64,000 nucleotides of DNA from Actinoplanes lutulentus (GTDB lineage: Bacteria; Actinomycetota; Actinomycetes; Mycobacteriales; Micromonosporaceae). Within the stretch, counting starts at the first letter, position 1. Each line of letters opens with the position of its first letter. The translations under genes were made by a program, and so were the position numbers. The notes beneath the pieces are model-generated. The model searched no databases. It worked only from the letters and a program-made list of their open reading frames with translations, and had not been told where the DNA came from. This document shows positions 1-8,496 of this stretch, in pieces. The stretch lies in NCBI RefSeq assembly GCF_003259845.1, contig NZ_QLMJ01000008.1, positions 124,001-188,000 of the forward strand. The letters are read 5' to 3'.

Positions 1-576
1 GCGGCGAGCCTCGCCGGGCATCCGCGTGAGCGTGCCCGCGCGTGTCTGAACTGGGCGCAGGGCGCGCTGCACGTCGGCGACATCGCCCTGGCCGCGACGA
101 TGCTGGCGACCGGCCGTCAGCTGGTCGACGACACGGACTATGAGCGGCTGCGCCCGGTGGTGGAGCTGACCACGTTCGGGCTGGATCTGGCGGTCGACCG
201 GCGTGCCGGGCTGGAGGAGCGGCTGCTGCGGTTCCTCGCCAGGCCGTACCGGTTGCCGCTGGCCATGGCGGACGCCCGGCTGTATCTGGCCCGGCTGCGG
301 TACCGGCAGGGCGACGTGGACGTCGCCGAGCAGGGCCTGCGCGAGGTGATCGCCGAGACCGAGCGGACCGGGGCGGCGTGGCCGCTGATTCCGGCGCGGA
401 CGGCGCTGGCGGAGTTGCTGCTCTCCAGCGGTTTCCAGGCCGCCGGACTGGCGGAGGCCGCGGCGGCGCTGGCCCTGGTGGAGGGCAAGGGGTTACCGGC
501 GTGGGGCCGCGACGCCAGCCGGCTGACTGTCCCGCCGCGTCAGACGCAGTCCCAGAAGAACCGGCCCTCCCGGTGA
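1..576 (+). CDS. C-terminal part of a TPR-rich (regulator-like) protein, 5' end outside window
   Basis: The reading frame is open from base 1 and ends at 576, so this is the tail of a longer gene; the ATG at 100 is an internal methionine. The visible 191 residues are Ala/Leu/Arg-rich amphipathic helices of tetratricopeptide type (LARLRYRQGDVDVAEQGLRE, about residues 98-117), as in the helical domain of large actinobacterial LuxR/SARP-type regulators or AAA ATPases with TPR tails. No helix-turn-helix is visible; the protein ends in a low-complexity polar tail (QTQSQKNRPSR). Its last 37 bases run over the end of the convergent DUF1963 gene, so the natural C-terminus may have been lost. The function is not determined. 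Confidence 0.55.
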   Translation, partial: AASLAGHPRERARACLNWAQGALHVGDIALAATMLATGRQLVDDTDYERLRPVVELTTFGLDLAVDRRAGLEERLLRFLARPYRLPLAMADARLYLARLRYRQGDVDVAEQGLREVIAETERTGAAWPLIPARTALAELLLSSGFQAAGLAEAAAALALVEGKGLPAWGRDASRLTVPPRQTQSQKNRPSR

Positions 577-1286
577 TCCTGACTCAGGAACGCGTAACCG
601 GTGCCGCCGCCGAAGTTGAGCGCGAACGCGTCCTCACCCACACCCTCCGCGCCATCCAGCTGGAAGAAGAACCGCCACGAATCATCAATCGCAGGAGGCG
701 TCCACGGCTGCCAGAACAAGGGTTCGCCACCCACGTAGCTGCGGCATTCCACGTCGGGCAGATCGTCGTCCTCCTCCATCACCCTGCCCTGCAGCGCCGC
801 GTCACGGGAGACGAGCTGCCGCTCGAACGCCGCAGCCGCAGTCCCGTCCGGCGTCTTCAGGTCGAGTTGCAACTCCACGGGCTCCCGCGCGAACCAATCC
901 ACGCCTCGCCGCCACAACGCCGGGCCGGTACGCCGAGGCTCGCCGTCCACAAACGATGGCACGCGCCCATCCGGCTGCACCAGGAGCGCGTTCTCGCCAC
1001 CCTCCAGGTCGAAGGTTCCGTCCTCGTCGCTGACGAACAGATACGCCAACCCCACACCCGGTCCCGGCAACGGGAACTGCCCGATGAACGTCATCAGCTC
1101 ACCGGACCCCCGCGACACCGGCCAGAACGGCTCACCCAACCAGAACGGCTGCCCACCGAGCTTCGCGACCGGTCCGTCGATCGGCGTGCCACTGGGCCGC
1201 CACGACATCTCCAGGCGGGGCGTCAGCCACCTCTCGAACGGCCCAGCCGCCGAGGTCAACGCTTCGGACCGCTCCCACCCCGCCAT
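540..1286 (-). CDS. DUF1963 (YwqG-like) protein
   Basis: This is a 248-residue soluble protein. It has the DUF1963 signature: an N-terminal GGQPFWLGEPFWPV block (about residues 44-57), then LMTFIGQFPLP, a LAYLFVSDEDGTFD strand, and a C-terminal LNFGGGTGYAFLSQDHREG block ending in FFWDCV. Family members are cytoplasmic beta-rich proteins of unknown biochemical role. They often sit beside SMI1/KNR4 (SUKH) genes, as here: the SMI1 gene lies 81 bases upstream on the same strand. Both families are frequent around polymorphic toxin loci, so an immunity-like role is possible, but no toxin is visible. The 3' end overlaps the preceding plus-strand gene tail to tail. Confidence 0.85.
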   Translation of the reverse strand: MAGWERSEALTSAAGPFERWLTPRLEMSWRPSGTPIDGPVAKLGGQPFWLGEPFWPVSRGSGELMTFIGQFPLPGPGVGLAYLFVSDEDGTFDLEGGENALLVQPDGRVPSFVDGEPRRTGPALWRRGVDWFAREPVELQLDLKTPDGTAAAAFERQLVSRDAALQGRVMEEDDDLPDVECRSYVGGEPLFWQPWTPPAIDDSWRFFFQLDGAEGVGEDAFALNFGGGTGYAFLSQDHREGRFFWDCV

Positions 1287-1367
1287 TTGGCCAACCTCTC
1301 GCAGCGACGATTTCGCGCCGCTAAGGTACGGGATCTGGCTAAGTGCCGCGCAGTGAGGCCGCCGAGG

Positions 1368-1883
1368 TTATTCTGGGAAGCCCTCGGAGGGTGTCAGGCG
1401 CTCAATGAACCTGCGGAAGTCGGGTGCAAGCAGCAGTTCATGGTCCATCTCGTTGTCGATCCAGACGACCGGCGGATCTCCGGCAGGGCCGCAGTCCCGG
1501 TAATCGAGGGCAACCCAGTAATGCCCTTCCCCGCCAAGTAACACAATTGGCGAGGGAAGATCCCATTCCTGCACCAGATATGGGGTGTCGAGCAGCGTCG
1601 TCGTCTTGGCCTGCCCGGCCGGTCCGATCCCGCAGAGGTGCTCGAAGGGAACGTGATCATCCGCGTAGAAGTTCGCTTCGGCCGGACATGCGTCCCACGC
1701 CTCGGCGACGACACCACCGTTCTGAATCCGGAGTAAGCGGATGAGATCGAGTGGCAAGGTGACCCCGAGCTGAGCCTCTGCGTCGGCGACCAGGTCATCC
1801 GTCAGGGGAGGCAGCCGAAGATACTCACTATCCGGATGCCAGAAGCTGTTCACGACCCGATCGAACGACGCCATGCCGATCAT
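1368..1883 (-). CDS. SMI1/KNR4 (SUKH superfamily) protein
   Basis: This 171-residue protein shows the SUKH-1 pattern: LPPLTDDLVADAEAQLGVTL, LIRLLRIQNGG, then GGEGHYWVALDYRDCG and PPVVWIDNEMDHE, closing with LAPDFRRFIERL. SUKH proteins are soluble. Many are immunity proteins against contact-dependent or polymorphic toxins, and others have unknown roles. The frame stays open upstream to 2117, but that extension lies inside the antisense of the phosphatase remnant and does not resemble the family. I therefore start at the ATG at 1883; the ATG at 1874 (MASFD) is equally possible. No clear ribosome site was found. It is probably co-transcribed with the DUF1963 gene downstream. Confidence 0.8.
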   Translation of the reverse strand: MIGMASFDRVVNSFWHPDSEYLRLPPLTDDLVADAEAQLGVTLPLDLIRLLRIQNGGVVAEAWDACPAEANFYADDHVPFEHLCGIGPAGQAKTTTLLDTPYLVQEWDLPSPIVLLGGEGHYWVALDYRDCGPAGDPPVVWIDNEMDHELLLAPDFRRFIERLTPSEGFPE

Positions 1884-2972
1884 GGTGCCATCCGCGGCTA
1901 CGGCGGCATCTTGGATGCGCCCGCGTGCCGCGTACGCGTCCGCGCCGGCCGACCTGTTCCCCGTCGGTGTGGCCAGCGGTGACCCGTTGCCGGATGCCGT
2001 GATCCTCTGGACCCGCCTCATCAAGGACGGTGGCCTTCCACGCCGCCCGGCGTTGCAGGCGGCCCACGCGGCGTTCCCGTGGATCGTGACCTGGGATGAC
2101 CACGAGACCGAGAACAACTACGCCACACTGATCGACGAGACCGATGACACCGGCGCCAAGCGCCAGACGCCGGCTGACTTCGCGAAGCAGCGGGCGGCCG
2201 CGTACCAGGCGTACTACGAGCACATGCCGATCCGCGCCGACCTGCGTCCTGGCAGCGCTGACCTGCGCATCTTCCGTCGCTTCGACTATGGGCGGCTGGT
2301 GCGCTTCAACGTGCTCGACACCCGGCAGTACCGTACCGACCAGCCCGGCGGTTTCTCCGGCGACTTCGGCCTGTTCGAGGCCGGGCTCGCCAACACGGCC
2401 GGCACGCTGACCGGCGAGGACCAGGAGCGCTGGCTACTCAAGGGCCTCGACCGCAGCCCCGCCCGGTGGAACGTCATCGCCCAGCAGGTGATGATGAGCC
2501 GCACCAGGTTCCCCAATCCGACCGGCGCCGGGCCCACCACCCTGGCCAACCTCGACCAATGGGACGGGTACGCCCGCAGCGCACCCGGCTGCTGCAGCAC
2601 CTGCACGACGCGAAGATCGCTAACCCGGTGGTGCTCGCCGGCGACATCCACTCCAGCTGGTTCAGCGAGCTGAAACTCGACTTCGACCGGCCGGAGCAGG
2701 CCTCGGTGGCGGTCGAGTTCACGGCCACCTCGGTGAGCTCCGACTTCCCCGCCGCCTACGACGCGCCGATCAAGGCGCTCAACCCCATCCTCAACCCGCA
2801 CGTACGGTATTTCGACGGTTCCCGCCGCGGATACCTGCGCTGCACGGTCGACCGCCATGAGTGGCGCACCGATGCACGCACGGTCGAGACGATCGCCGTG
2901 CGGAGGGCTCCGGTCAGCACCACCGCCTCGTACACCGTCGAGTCCGGCACGTCCACACTGGTCAAGAGCTGA
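1873..2972 (+). pseudogene. phoD: decayed PhoD-family alkaline phosphatase
   Basis: Two frames together encode pieces of a PhoD-type phosphatase (Ca/Fe-dependent phosphodi/monoesterase, normally Tat-exported). The first frame holds LFPVGVASGDPLPDAVILWT, the entry motif of the N-terminal beta domain, and then jumps straight to FPWIVTWDDHETENNY of the catalytic domain. The signal peptide and roughly 150 residues that normally separate these motifs, including the first metal-ligand region (LGDYIYE-like), are missing. Near 2570-2585 the frame shifts by one base; the second frame continues with RTRLLQHLHD and VVLAGDIHSSW to a stop at 2972. The internal deletion and the frameshift make function very unlikely. 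Confidence 0.85.
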
Positions 2973-2997
2973 CGTGCCCGACCCGCTGGGGCTGTCT

Positions 2998-3013
2998 GCC
3001 TGCCGGCGCAGGC
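2998..3013. terminator. short hairpin between convergent genes
   Basis: GCCTGC-CGGC-GCAGGC is a perfect 6-bp stem. It lies between the end of the phoD remnant and the stop of the MBL-fold gene. There is no T tract, so it is only a weak bidirectional terminator candidate. Confidence 0.35.
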
Positions 3014-3014
3014 G

Positions 3015-3887
3015 TCAGGCCCCGTCGCGGCAGAGGATGAAGTCGTCGAAGACATGCCGGCCGGTCCGGTCACCCACCTCCGCGACGGCCGCCTGGATGT
3101 CCCGCAGATGACCGGCGGTCATCTGCAACGGCGTCTCGTCAGGCTGGAAGGAGGTCCGGACCGGATAGTCCACACCCGGCTCATCGGTCATCTCGATGTG
3201 GCAGCCCAGCACGTGGGTCACCGGCCGCGTCTCGCAGAACTCGACGAGCGTGTCGATCGTCTGCCGGAACGCCGTCCAGTCATCGATGTACAGCCGGCCC
3301 CGATAGACGGTGTCGCCGGTGAACAGCAGTCCGGTGAACGGGTCGTGGAAGGTGATCGCCGACTCGTGATGACCCGGCGTCGCCAAACAGTCGAGCACCC
3401 GACCGCCGAGATCAAGACGCACCACCTGGTTCGATCCGGTCAGACCCAGGTACGCCCACGCACTGGCGCGGTCGGCGCCCACCACAACGGTACGGGGACG
3501 GCCGGCGAACTGGGCGTCGGCAGCGACGTGGTCCCGATGGGCGTGAGTGTGCAGAACCACCAGCTCGTAACCTTCGCGGGGATGTGCTTCGAGCCAGCGC
3601 CGCACGAGGTCGTCAACGGTGCGCCGCAACGGAAAATGCTCCGCGGACGCGGTGGCACCGGTGTCGAGCAGGACCACCCGATCATTGCCGAACAACAGGA
3701 ACATGAACGGCGCCTCGTAGTCGACCGCTTTGTTCTGCCGCAAGATGACGGTGTGCTCGTTGTAGGCGTGCACCTGAATGTCGGGATCGGTGTTGTGTTT
3801 CGCCGAACTCGACCCATGGATCCATCGCACGTCCAGCGTGCCGGCGCCCGGCGTCGCGGAGTTGAAGTCGATACGCGTGTCAGTCAT
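3015..3887 (-). CDS. MBL-fold metallo-hydrolase
   Basis: This is a 290-residue soluble protein. The metallo-beta-lactamase metal motif HTHAHRDH is at residues 113-120, with supporting LLDTGAT (74-80), TPGHHESAITFHD and LLFTGDTVYRGRLY motifs, so a di-zinc hydrolase fold is expected. The substrate cannot be read from sequence; the closest look is to general glyoxalase-II/lactonase-like MBL enzymes. The start is set at the ATG at 3887 because GGGAGG precedes it by six bases; an in-frame ATG at 3932 has no such support. It is monocistronic, with its promoter in the short gap before the plus-strand membrane protein. Confidence 0.85.
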   Translation of the reverse strand: MTDTRIDFNSATPGAGTLDVRWIHGSSSAKHNTDPDIQVHAYNEHTVILRQNKAVDYEAPFMFLLFGNDRVVLLDTGATASAEHFPLRRTVDDLVRRWLEAHPREGYELVVLHTHAHRDHVAADAQFAGRPRTVVVGADRASAWAYLGLTGSNQVVRLDLGGRVLDCLATPGHHESAITFHDPFTGLLFTGDTVYRGRLYIDDWTAFRQTIDTLVEFCETRPVTHVLGCHIEMTDEPGVDYPVRTSFQPDETPLQMTAGHLRDIQAAVAEVGDRTGRHVFDDFILCRDGA

Positions 3888-4024
3888 GGCGCCTCCCGGA
3901 TGCGTCGTCTTTGCAGGCCGGGTACGGCGCACATCTCGTCCGGGGAAGCGTCACCACGCCGCCACGAGGCAACGTATCAGAGCCGGCGCCGGCAGTAATT
4001 GACCGGTGGTAGCCGCACTCCGTC

Positions 4025-4597
4025 ATGATCGGCGTTGTGCGGGCGATGTTTCTCCCCGGCCTTCTGATACGCCCGGAGGGGATCCGTGGTTCGCCGTCGC
4101 GCACAGATTTCGCGCTGACCGTGATCCTGGCCCTGGTCACGCTGTTCTGCGTCGGTTTCGCCGTCGTGATGGCCGGTGACGGCTCCGCAACGGGCTGGAT
4201 CCTGGCGCTCGTCGCCGCCGTGTTCACCGTTGTCGTCGGCTGGTTCCTCATCGTCTTGCTGCGCCTCGCGCCCGGCACGCTCGTGCTGACACCGTCCGGT
4301 ATCTATCACCGTTCTTTGGTCCTCGAACACTTTGTTCCCTGGGACACGGTCGTTGACGTCGAGGCCACCGACGCACCGCAGCCGTGGATCACCGTCAAGG
4401 CGCTGCCCAGCGATGGCACTCGCGAACGCCGCCACACCGGTCGGCTGCACGCCTTCGAAGGCCAGGCGCTGCCGTTCCTGGTCGCCCGAACCTCATGGCT
4501 GGGCACGAACGCGGTACCGGCGTACCAAGCGATCCGGTATTACTTCGACCATCCCGACCAGAGGTTCCAACTCCACCGACCACCCGGCCGACCGTGA
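4025..4597 (+). CDS. two-helix membrane protein with PH-like C-terminal domain
   Basis: This 190-residue protein is of unknown function. Two hydrophobic helices lie at about residues 29-50 and 56-79. They are followed by a cytosolic domain reading LVLTPSGIYHRSLVLEHFVPWDTV, the strand pattern of bacterial PH-like domains in which a short sequence after the membrane anchor reads as 'local property then W-D-V'. No enzyme motif is visible. In-frame alternative starts exist at 4037 (GTG) and 4046 (ATG). It is separated from the divergent MBL gene by 137 bases and appears monocistronic. Confidence 0.6.
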   Translation: MIGVVRAMFLPGLLIRPEGIRGSPSRTDFALTVILALVTLFCVGFAVVMAGDGSATGWILALVAAVFTVVVGWFLIVLLRLAPGTLVLTPSGIYHRSLVLEHFVPWDTVVDVEATDAPQPWITVKALPSDGTRERRHTGRLHAFEGQALPFLVARTSWLGTNAVPAYQAIRYYFDHPDQRFQLHRPPGRP

Positions 4598-4901
4598 CCC
4601 AGTGATGCCAGGAAACGCGGCCTCGGCGGCCGGCCAGCGTGACGGCAAGCAGGCCGGGCCGGCACCCTCGATCCACCAGCAGCGTCGATGCGACTCGGTC
4701 AGAGCGGTCCGCAGAATCGCGCCGTCGCCGAGCTCGGCATAACGTGATGCCAGGTCTTCGTGCTCCGCTCCCAGGACGCCCCAACGCCCTGACCGGCGCA
4801 GCCGCCCGGCAAACCCGCCGCGTCGTTGTCGGCGTTCGATCCCGGCGGCGAGGCGCTGCTATCGTTCCGGCCCGGACGAGACCAGATCATGGGGAGCGGA
4901 C
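4598..4901. other. 304-bp intergenic stretch, nothing convincing
   Basis: Frames here are arginine/proline-rich and look like non-coding shadow. The only structure I see is an 11-base direct repeat, GTGATGCCAGG, near 4602 and 4744. A ribosome site (GGGGAG) for the next gene is at the right-hand end. Confidence 0.4.
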
Positions 4902-5783
4902 ATGCCAGAGAGCACCATCGAGCCAGTCACGGTAGACGTCGATGACCTCGCTCTGGAGCCGCTCGGCTGGTCACTGCAGGACGTCCGGGCCAGGCTTGTC
5001 ACCGACGCGCCCTGCCACGGCAAGGTCAGCCAGCGCGTCGCCGTGTCAGGAACCGCGCATTTCACCGACACAGCGTGGACCGACCGGTTCGGCGCCGTCA
5101 CCAGCCGGACCCCGCACGTGCTGGTCACTGTCACCCGCCGTGGAAGCGGTCTGCTGCCGTCGTATGCCAAGGTGGTTGCCGAAACCACTGCTGCGGCCGC
5201 CCGGCGCCCGGTCCGGTTCACCGAGACCAGCGAAGCGTGGCAGGTGCAGGAGCCCTTGACCCCGCAGGATCTGGAACTGCGGTTCACCGGCTACGACTTC
5301 GACAGCGTTCCCGGGACGTTCCGGCTGCCGGCCGGCACCGCCCGGCCCGTACCGGTCGGCATCGTCGACGAGAGCACCTGGCCGTCGCTGCAGATCAAGG
5401 CGATGACCAGCGCTGAATTGTCCCGCGGCCACTTCGGCGACCGGCTACGGATCAACCTCGACGGGATCGTCGAGCTCGGCACCGTCGAAGAGATCCTGGC
5501 CGACAGGGAACGACACGACGTGTCGCCCCTCGACCGGTTCCTCGACGTACCCCGGGTTGCCGTACCCGCCCTGGTCCTCGAGGTCACCGACGACACCGAC
5601 TTCCTGCTCGCCCGCCACTCGCTCGCATTGCCCGGGACAGTCCCCGCCGACGCGAAAGCCGCCGCCCGGCGGCGCTCACCACGATTCGTCGCCGGATGGC
5701 AGCTCAGCACGTCGTCGCTGGCCGGAACGTCGGCCCAGGTAACCATCCGGATCCACGACGCCGCCGACATCAGCCTGATCTGA
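4902..5783 (+). CDS. hypothetical protein, unrecognised family
   Basis: This 293-residue protein has coding-like codon use and no signal peptide or membrane helix. It reads as an all-beta, possibly two-lobed protein (QRVAVSGTAHFTDTAW, PHVLVTVTRRGSG, then TAQVTIRIHD-like strands at the end). I do not recognise the family. The start is the ATG at 4902, preceded by GGGGAGCGGAC. It stands alone, 231 bases before the SRPBCC gene. Confidence 0.6.
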   Translation: MPESTIEPVTVDVDDLALEPLGWSLQDVRARLVTDAPCHGKVSQRVAVSGTAHFTDTAWTDRFGAVTSRTPHVLVTVTRRGSGLLPSYAKVVAETTAAAARRPVRFTETSEAWQVQEPLTPQDLELRFTGYDFDSVPGTFRLPAGTARPVPVGIVDESTWPSLQIKAMTSAELSRGHFGDRLRINLDGIVELGTVEEILADRERHDVSPLDRFLDVPRVAVPALVLEVTDDTDFLLARHSLALPGTVPADAKAAARRRSPRFVAGWQLSTSSLAGTSAQVTIRIHDAADISLI

Positions 5784-5958
5784 CCGTCGGTGCCTCGATG
5801 AACTCGGGCATCCGTGCCGCACTGATCTGACTGCTTGAGCTCATACATTTTCGCGGGTAACACTGCAGGACATGGCCTGCCGATGCCGCTCCCAGAGACC
5901 GGCCTGGAGCGGAGCTGAACCACGCCGAAGAAAAACGACGCAGCAACCGACGCAACAT

Positions 5959-5983
5959 GTTTTGTGCCGTCGACGGCGGGTAG
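5959..5983 (+). promoter_or_regulatory. SigB/SigF-type promoter candidate
   Basis: GTTT at 5959-5962 and GGGTAG at 5978-5983 are separated by 15 bases. This matches the general-stress sigma promoter form GTTT-N14-16-GGGTA known from actinobacteria. It lies 31 bases upstream of the SRPBCC start, and a sigma factor of the matching class is encoded 0.75 kb further on. Confidence 0.5.
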
Positions 5984-6014
5984 GCCACAGATACCTGAAT
6001 CTGAGGAGAAGATC

Positions 6015-6479
6015 ATGAGCACCGTCACCGAGTCCGTGGACGTCAACGTGCCGATCGGCACGGTCTACAACCAGTGGACCCAGTTCGAGGACTTCCCGAA
6101 GTTCATGGATGGCGTCGAGTCGATCACGCAGCTCGACGACACCCACACCCACTGGGTGACCAAGATTGCCGGCCAGAGCCGCGAGTTCGATGCGGAGATC
6201 ACCGAACAGCACCCCGATGAGCGGGTGGCATGGAAGAGCACCAGCGGTGACACCAAGCACGCCGGCGTCGTCACCTTCCACCGCCTCGGCGACGAGGAGA
6301 CCCGGGTGACCATCCAGATGGACTGGGAACCCGAGGGGTTCGTCGAGAAGGTCGGCAGCGCGGTCGGCGTCGACAGCCACCAGGTGAAGGCCGACGCCAA
6401 GCGCTTCAAGGACTTCATTGAAGGCCGCAACCACTCCACCGGCGCCTGGCGCGGCGACGTCGAACGCCCCGGCGCCTGA
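6015..6479 (+). CDS. SRPBCC-family (polyketide cyclase/START-like) protein
   Basis: This 154-residue cytosolic protein has the helix-grip fold pattern: an N-terminal strand ESVDVNVPIGTVYNQWTQFE, then FPKFMDGVESITQLDD, a DAEITEQHPDERVAWKS strand pair and a long C-terminal helix (VKADAKRFKDFIEGR). Close relatives are annotated as cyclase/dehydrase or coenzyme Q-binding Coq10-like proteins, and many are stress-inducible in actinobacteria. The start is the ATG at 6015, preceded by GAGGAGAAGATC. The upstream GTTT-N15-GGGTA element suggests control by a SigB/F-type sigma factor. The ligand is unknown. Confidence 0.85.
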   Translation: MSTVTESVDVNVPIGTVYNQWTQFEDFPKFMDGVESITQLDDTHTHWVTKIAGQSREFDAEITEQHPDERVAWKSTSGDTKHAGVVTFHRLGDEETRVTIQMDWEPEGFVEKVGSAVGVDSHQVKADAKRFKDFIEGRNHSTGAWRGDVERPGA

Positions 6480-6617
6480 TCGGCAGCGCATCACCCTGCG
6501 GCAGCGGCCGGCGCACGATCGCCGGCCGCTGCGATGCAGCAAGGAGAGCACACTGACGCTCCGTCAAGCGTACGGACGCATCCCCTTTATAGTGCGACTA
6601 CAGTGCCCAAACGGCTG

Positions 6618-6640
6618 GTTTTCCATGGCCGTGTGGGTGG
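6618..6640 (+). promoter_or_regulatory. weaker SigB/SigF-like promoter candidate before the sigma gene
   Basis: GTTT at 6618-6621 and GGGTGG at 6635-6640 are spaced by 13 bases, one short of the usual spacing. It lies about 100 bases upstream of the sigma gene start and could allow autoregulation. The mismatch in spacing and in the -10 element makes this tentative. Confidence 0.3.
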
Positions 6641-6738
6641 GCACATTCAGTGCGTCGCAGTTGGCTCGGCCGCGGTGAGAAGTCGCGGGTCGCGCATAGC
6701 GCCGCTGTGGTATCGACTGAGCGCAAGGAGCACCCCGC

Positions 6739-7533
6739 ATGACTGTCACCGTTGACACCGCCGCCCCGGCCGAGGCCTCCACCAGCACCGACCCGGCCAG
6801 CGAGCTGATCAACGCGATGGCTGCCATGCCCATCGGCCACCCGTCGCGGCCCGGCCTGCGCGACCGCGCGATCGAGGCCTGGCTGCCGCTGGCCCGGCAC
6901 CTGGCCAACCGCTACGCCAACCGCGGCGAACCCCGCGACGACCTGCACCAGGTCGCCATGATGGGCCTGATCAAGGCGGTCGACCGGTTCGACGCCGACC
7001 GGGGAATCGACTTCGCCGGGTTCGCGATCCCGACCATCATCGGTGAACTCAAGCGGCACTTCCGCGACAAGACCTGGTCGATCCGGGTGCCGCGCCGGCT
7101 GCAGGAGCTGCGGCTGGCGATCACCGGCGCCAACAACGCGCTCAGCCACACCCTGGGCCGCTCCCCCACGGTCGCCGACATCGCCACCCACCTGGGCATC
7201 AGCGAGGACGAGGTGATCGAGGGCCTCGAGGGCGCCCGCGCCTACAACGCGACCAGCCTGTCCACCCCGATCAGCGAGAGCGGCGCCGAACTCGGTGACA
7301 CCCTCGGCGGCGACGACGCCGGATACGAGCAGGCCGAGCTGCGCATCGCGCTCGGCCCGGCGATGGCCAGCCTCGACGAACGCGAGCAGAAGATCGTCAG
7401 CCTGCGCTTCTACGGCAACCTGACCCAGTCGCAGATCGCCGAGCAGATCGGAATCTCCCAGATGCACGTGTCCCGGCTGCTCACCAAGGCTCTCACCAAG
7501 CTGCGCCGCCAGCTCGACGGCGCCACCGTCTGA
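6739..7533 (+). CDS. RNA polymerase sigma factor, SigB/SigF/SigG subfamily
   Basis: This 264-residue group 3 sigma-70 factor redirects RNA polymerase to stress promoters. Region 2 contains LVHQ-like DLHQVAMMGLIKAVDRFD and GFAIPTIIGELKRHFRD (about residues 73-115), followed by VPRRLQELRL. Region 3 follows with LGRSPTVADIATHLGISEDE, and region 4 with SLDEREQKIVSLRFYGNLTQ and a helix-turn-helix IAEQIGISQMHVSRLLTKAL. Such factors are normally held by an anti-sigma kinase of RsbW type, which is not encoded nearby. An AAGGAG ribosome site lies before the ATG. A strong hairpin ends the unit. It may control the upstream SRPBCC gene. Confidence 0.93.
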   Translation: MTVTVDTAAPAEASTSTDPASELINAMAAMPIGHPSRPGLRDRAIEAWLPLARHLANRYANRGEPRDDLHQVAMMGLIKAVDRFDADRGIDFAGFAIPTIIGELKRHFRDKTWSIRVPRRLQELRLAITGANNALSHTLGRSPTVADIATHLGISEDEVIEGLEGARAYNATSLSTPISESGAELGDTLGGDDAGYEQAELRIALGPAMASLDEREQKIVSLRFYGNLTQSQIAEQIGISQMHVSRLLTKALTKLRRQLDGATV

Positions 7534-7542
7534 GATGCCCAC

Positions 7543-7575
7543 GCTGCCGGTGCTGACCCGTTAAGCACCGGCAGC
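7543..7575 (+). terminator. strong hairpin after the sigma gene
   Basis: GCTGCCGGTGCT and AGCACCGGCAGC form a perfect 12-bp stem around a 9-base loop, 10 bases after the stop codon. It is followed by TTCG rather than a T run, as is common for high-GC intrinsic terminators. Confidence 0.75.
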
Positions 7576-7581
7576 TTCGAC

Positions 7582-7650
7582 CTACAGCAGCCCGGCGAGA
7601 TTGTCGAGCACCAGCGATCCGGCAACCGCGACGTTGAGGCTCGACCCGGA
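7582..7650 (-). pseudogene. C-terminal scrap of a SpoU/TrmH-type RNA methyltransferase
   Basis: On the minus strand the frame ending at the TAG at 7584-7582 reads SGSSLNVAVAGSLVLDNLAG, which resembles motif 3 of SpoU-family 2'-O-methyltransferases (SLNVAVA...). Upstream in the same frame a stop codon follows almost at once. Only about 22 residues of the family survive. It is a remnant, not a gene. Confidence 0.4.
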
Positions 7651-8076
7651 TCGCGGGCGTCATCGCTCGGGAGCAGGGGCACTCCAGCACGTGAAGATCA
7701 TGTGTGTGGCGTGCTTCGTGGCGCACGCAAGCCATCGACGAGCGACATTTCGACTCCGGCAGGTCACCGACACCCAGGCGGCGTAAGCCACCGATTTCAC
7801 TCGCCGGTCGTGCGGGATTTCGCGGACTCTGGCCGGATCCCGTGCCGTGGACCCAGCTCGGTCGATGCCGGCGGTGACCACCTCGTCGGATCGAAAAAGC
7901 GACAGCGCCCTTTGGTTACCATTCTTCGCGATTTGTTGCCTACGTCACCCGCCGCAATTTGCGAAATGGCTTCTACCTCGGAGATCAAGTCGATTTCCAC
8001 TCGGATAAAGTGTGGGTCAACAAGCGTATGGCTACATTCGTCGAGCACATTCCGAGAAACTCGACAAAGAGGTGTC
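7651..8076. other. 426-bp stretch without a recognisable gene; leader of the I36 gene
   Basis: No family or coding signature was seen. The right half (about 7910-8060) is less GC-rich than its surroundings and probably contains the promoter of the secreted inhibitor gene. The in-frame extension of that gene back to 7702 looks non-coding. Confidence 0.4.
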
Positions 8077-8496
8077 ATGAACAAGCGAACCGCGGTCAAG
8101 GCCGCTATCGGCGCGGTCGTCGCCGTCGCCGGATCCCTCGTGGTGGCCCCGACTGCCGCGCTGGCTGTCTACACCTGCCGCTCCGGTGAGGTCTGCCTCT
8201 ACCAGGACTACAACTACAAGGGCAGCGTCTCGGTCATCACCGAGATGGGACCGGGCGGCCAGGGCTACGTCGTCGACTTCCGGGGCCACCGCTACACCAA
8301 CGGCGTGGACCTCAACGACTCCGCGTCGTTCGTCGTGAACAACACGAGCCAGTGGATCCGGCTCTACGAGCACGGCAACTTCAACAACTACAAGAGCGGC
8401 AGCTGGTTCGAGGTCGGCCCCAACGGCCAGCGCAACGCCCCGTCGAACATGAACGACAAGGCTTCGTCGATCAGCTGGGCGCCGGACCCGTACTGA
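8077..8496 (+). CDS. secreted peptidase inhibitor I36-like (beta/gamma-crystallin fold) protein
   Basis: This 139-residue exported protein has a Sec signal peptide at about residues 1-29 (KRTAVKAAIGAVVAVAGS, cleavage after ALA). The mature part begins YTCRSGEVCLYQDYNYKGS, the start of I36/SMPI-type modules that adopt a crystallin-like double Greek key. The domain continues with LNDSASFVVNNTSQWIRLYE and NMNDKASSISW. SMPI of Streptomyces inhibits metalloproteases; many homologues are of untested activity. The start is fixed by AAAGAGG five bases before the ATG at 8077. It is monocistronic. Confidence 0.85.
   Translation: MNKRTAVKAAIGAVVAVAGSLVVAPTAALAVYTCRSGEVCLYQDYNYKGSVSVITEMGPGGQGYVVDFRGHRYTNGVDLNDSASFVVNNTSQWIRLYEHGNFNNYKSGSWFEVGPNGQRNAPSNMNDKASSISWAPDPY

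Noticed and set aside
4639..4935. Small Arg-rich frames in the 4.6-4.9 kb gap
   Set aside because: No ribosome site, no motif, and the composition of non-coding GC-rich DNA.
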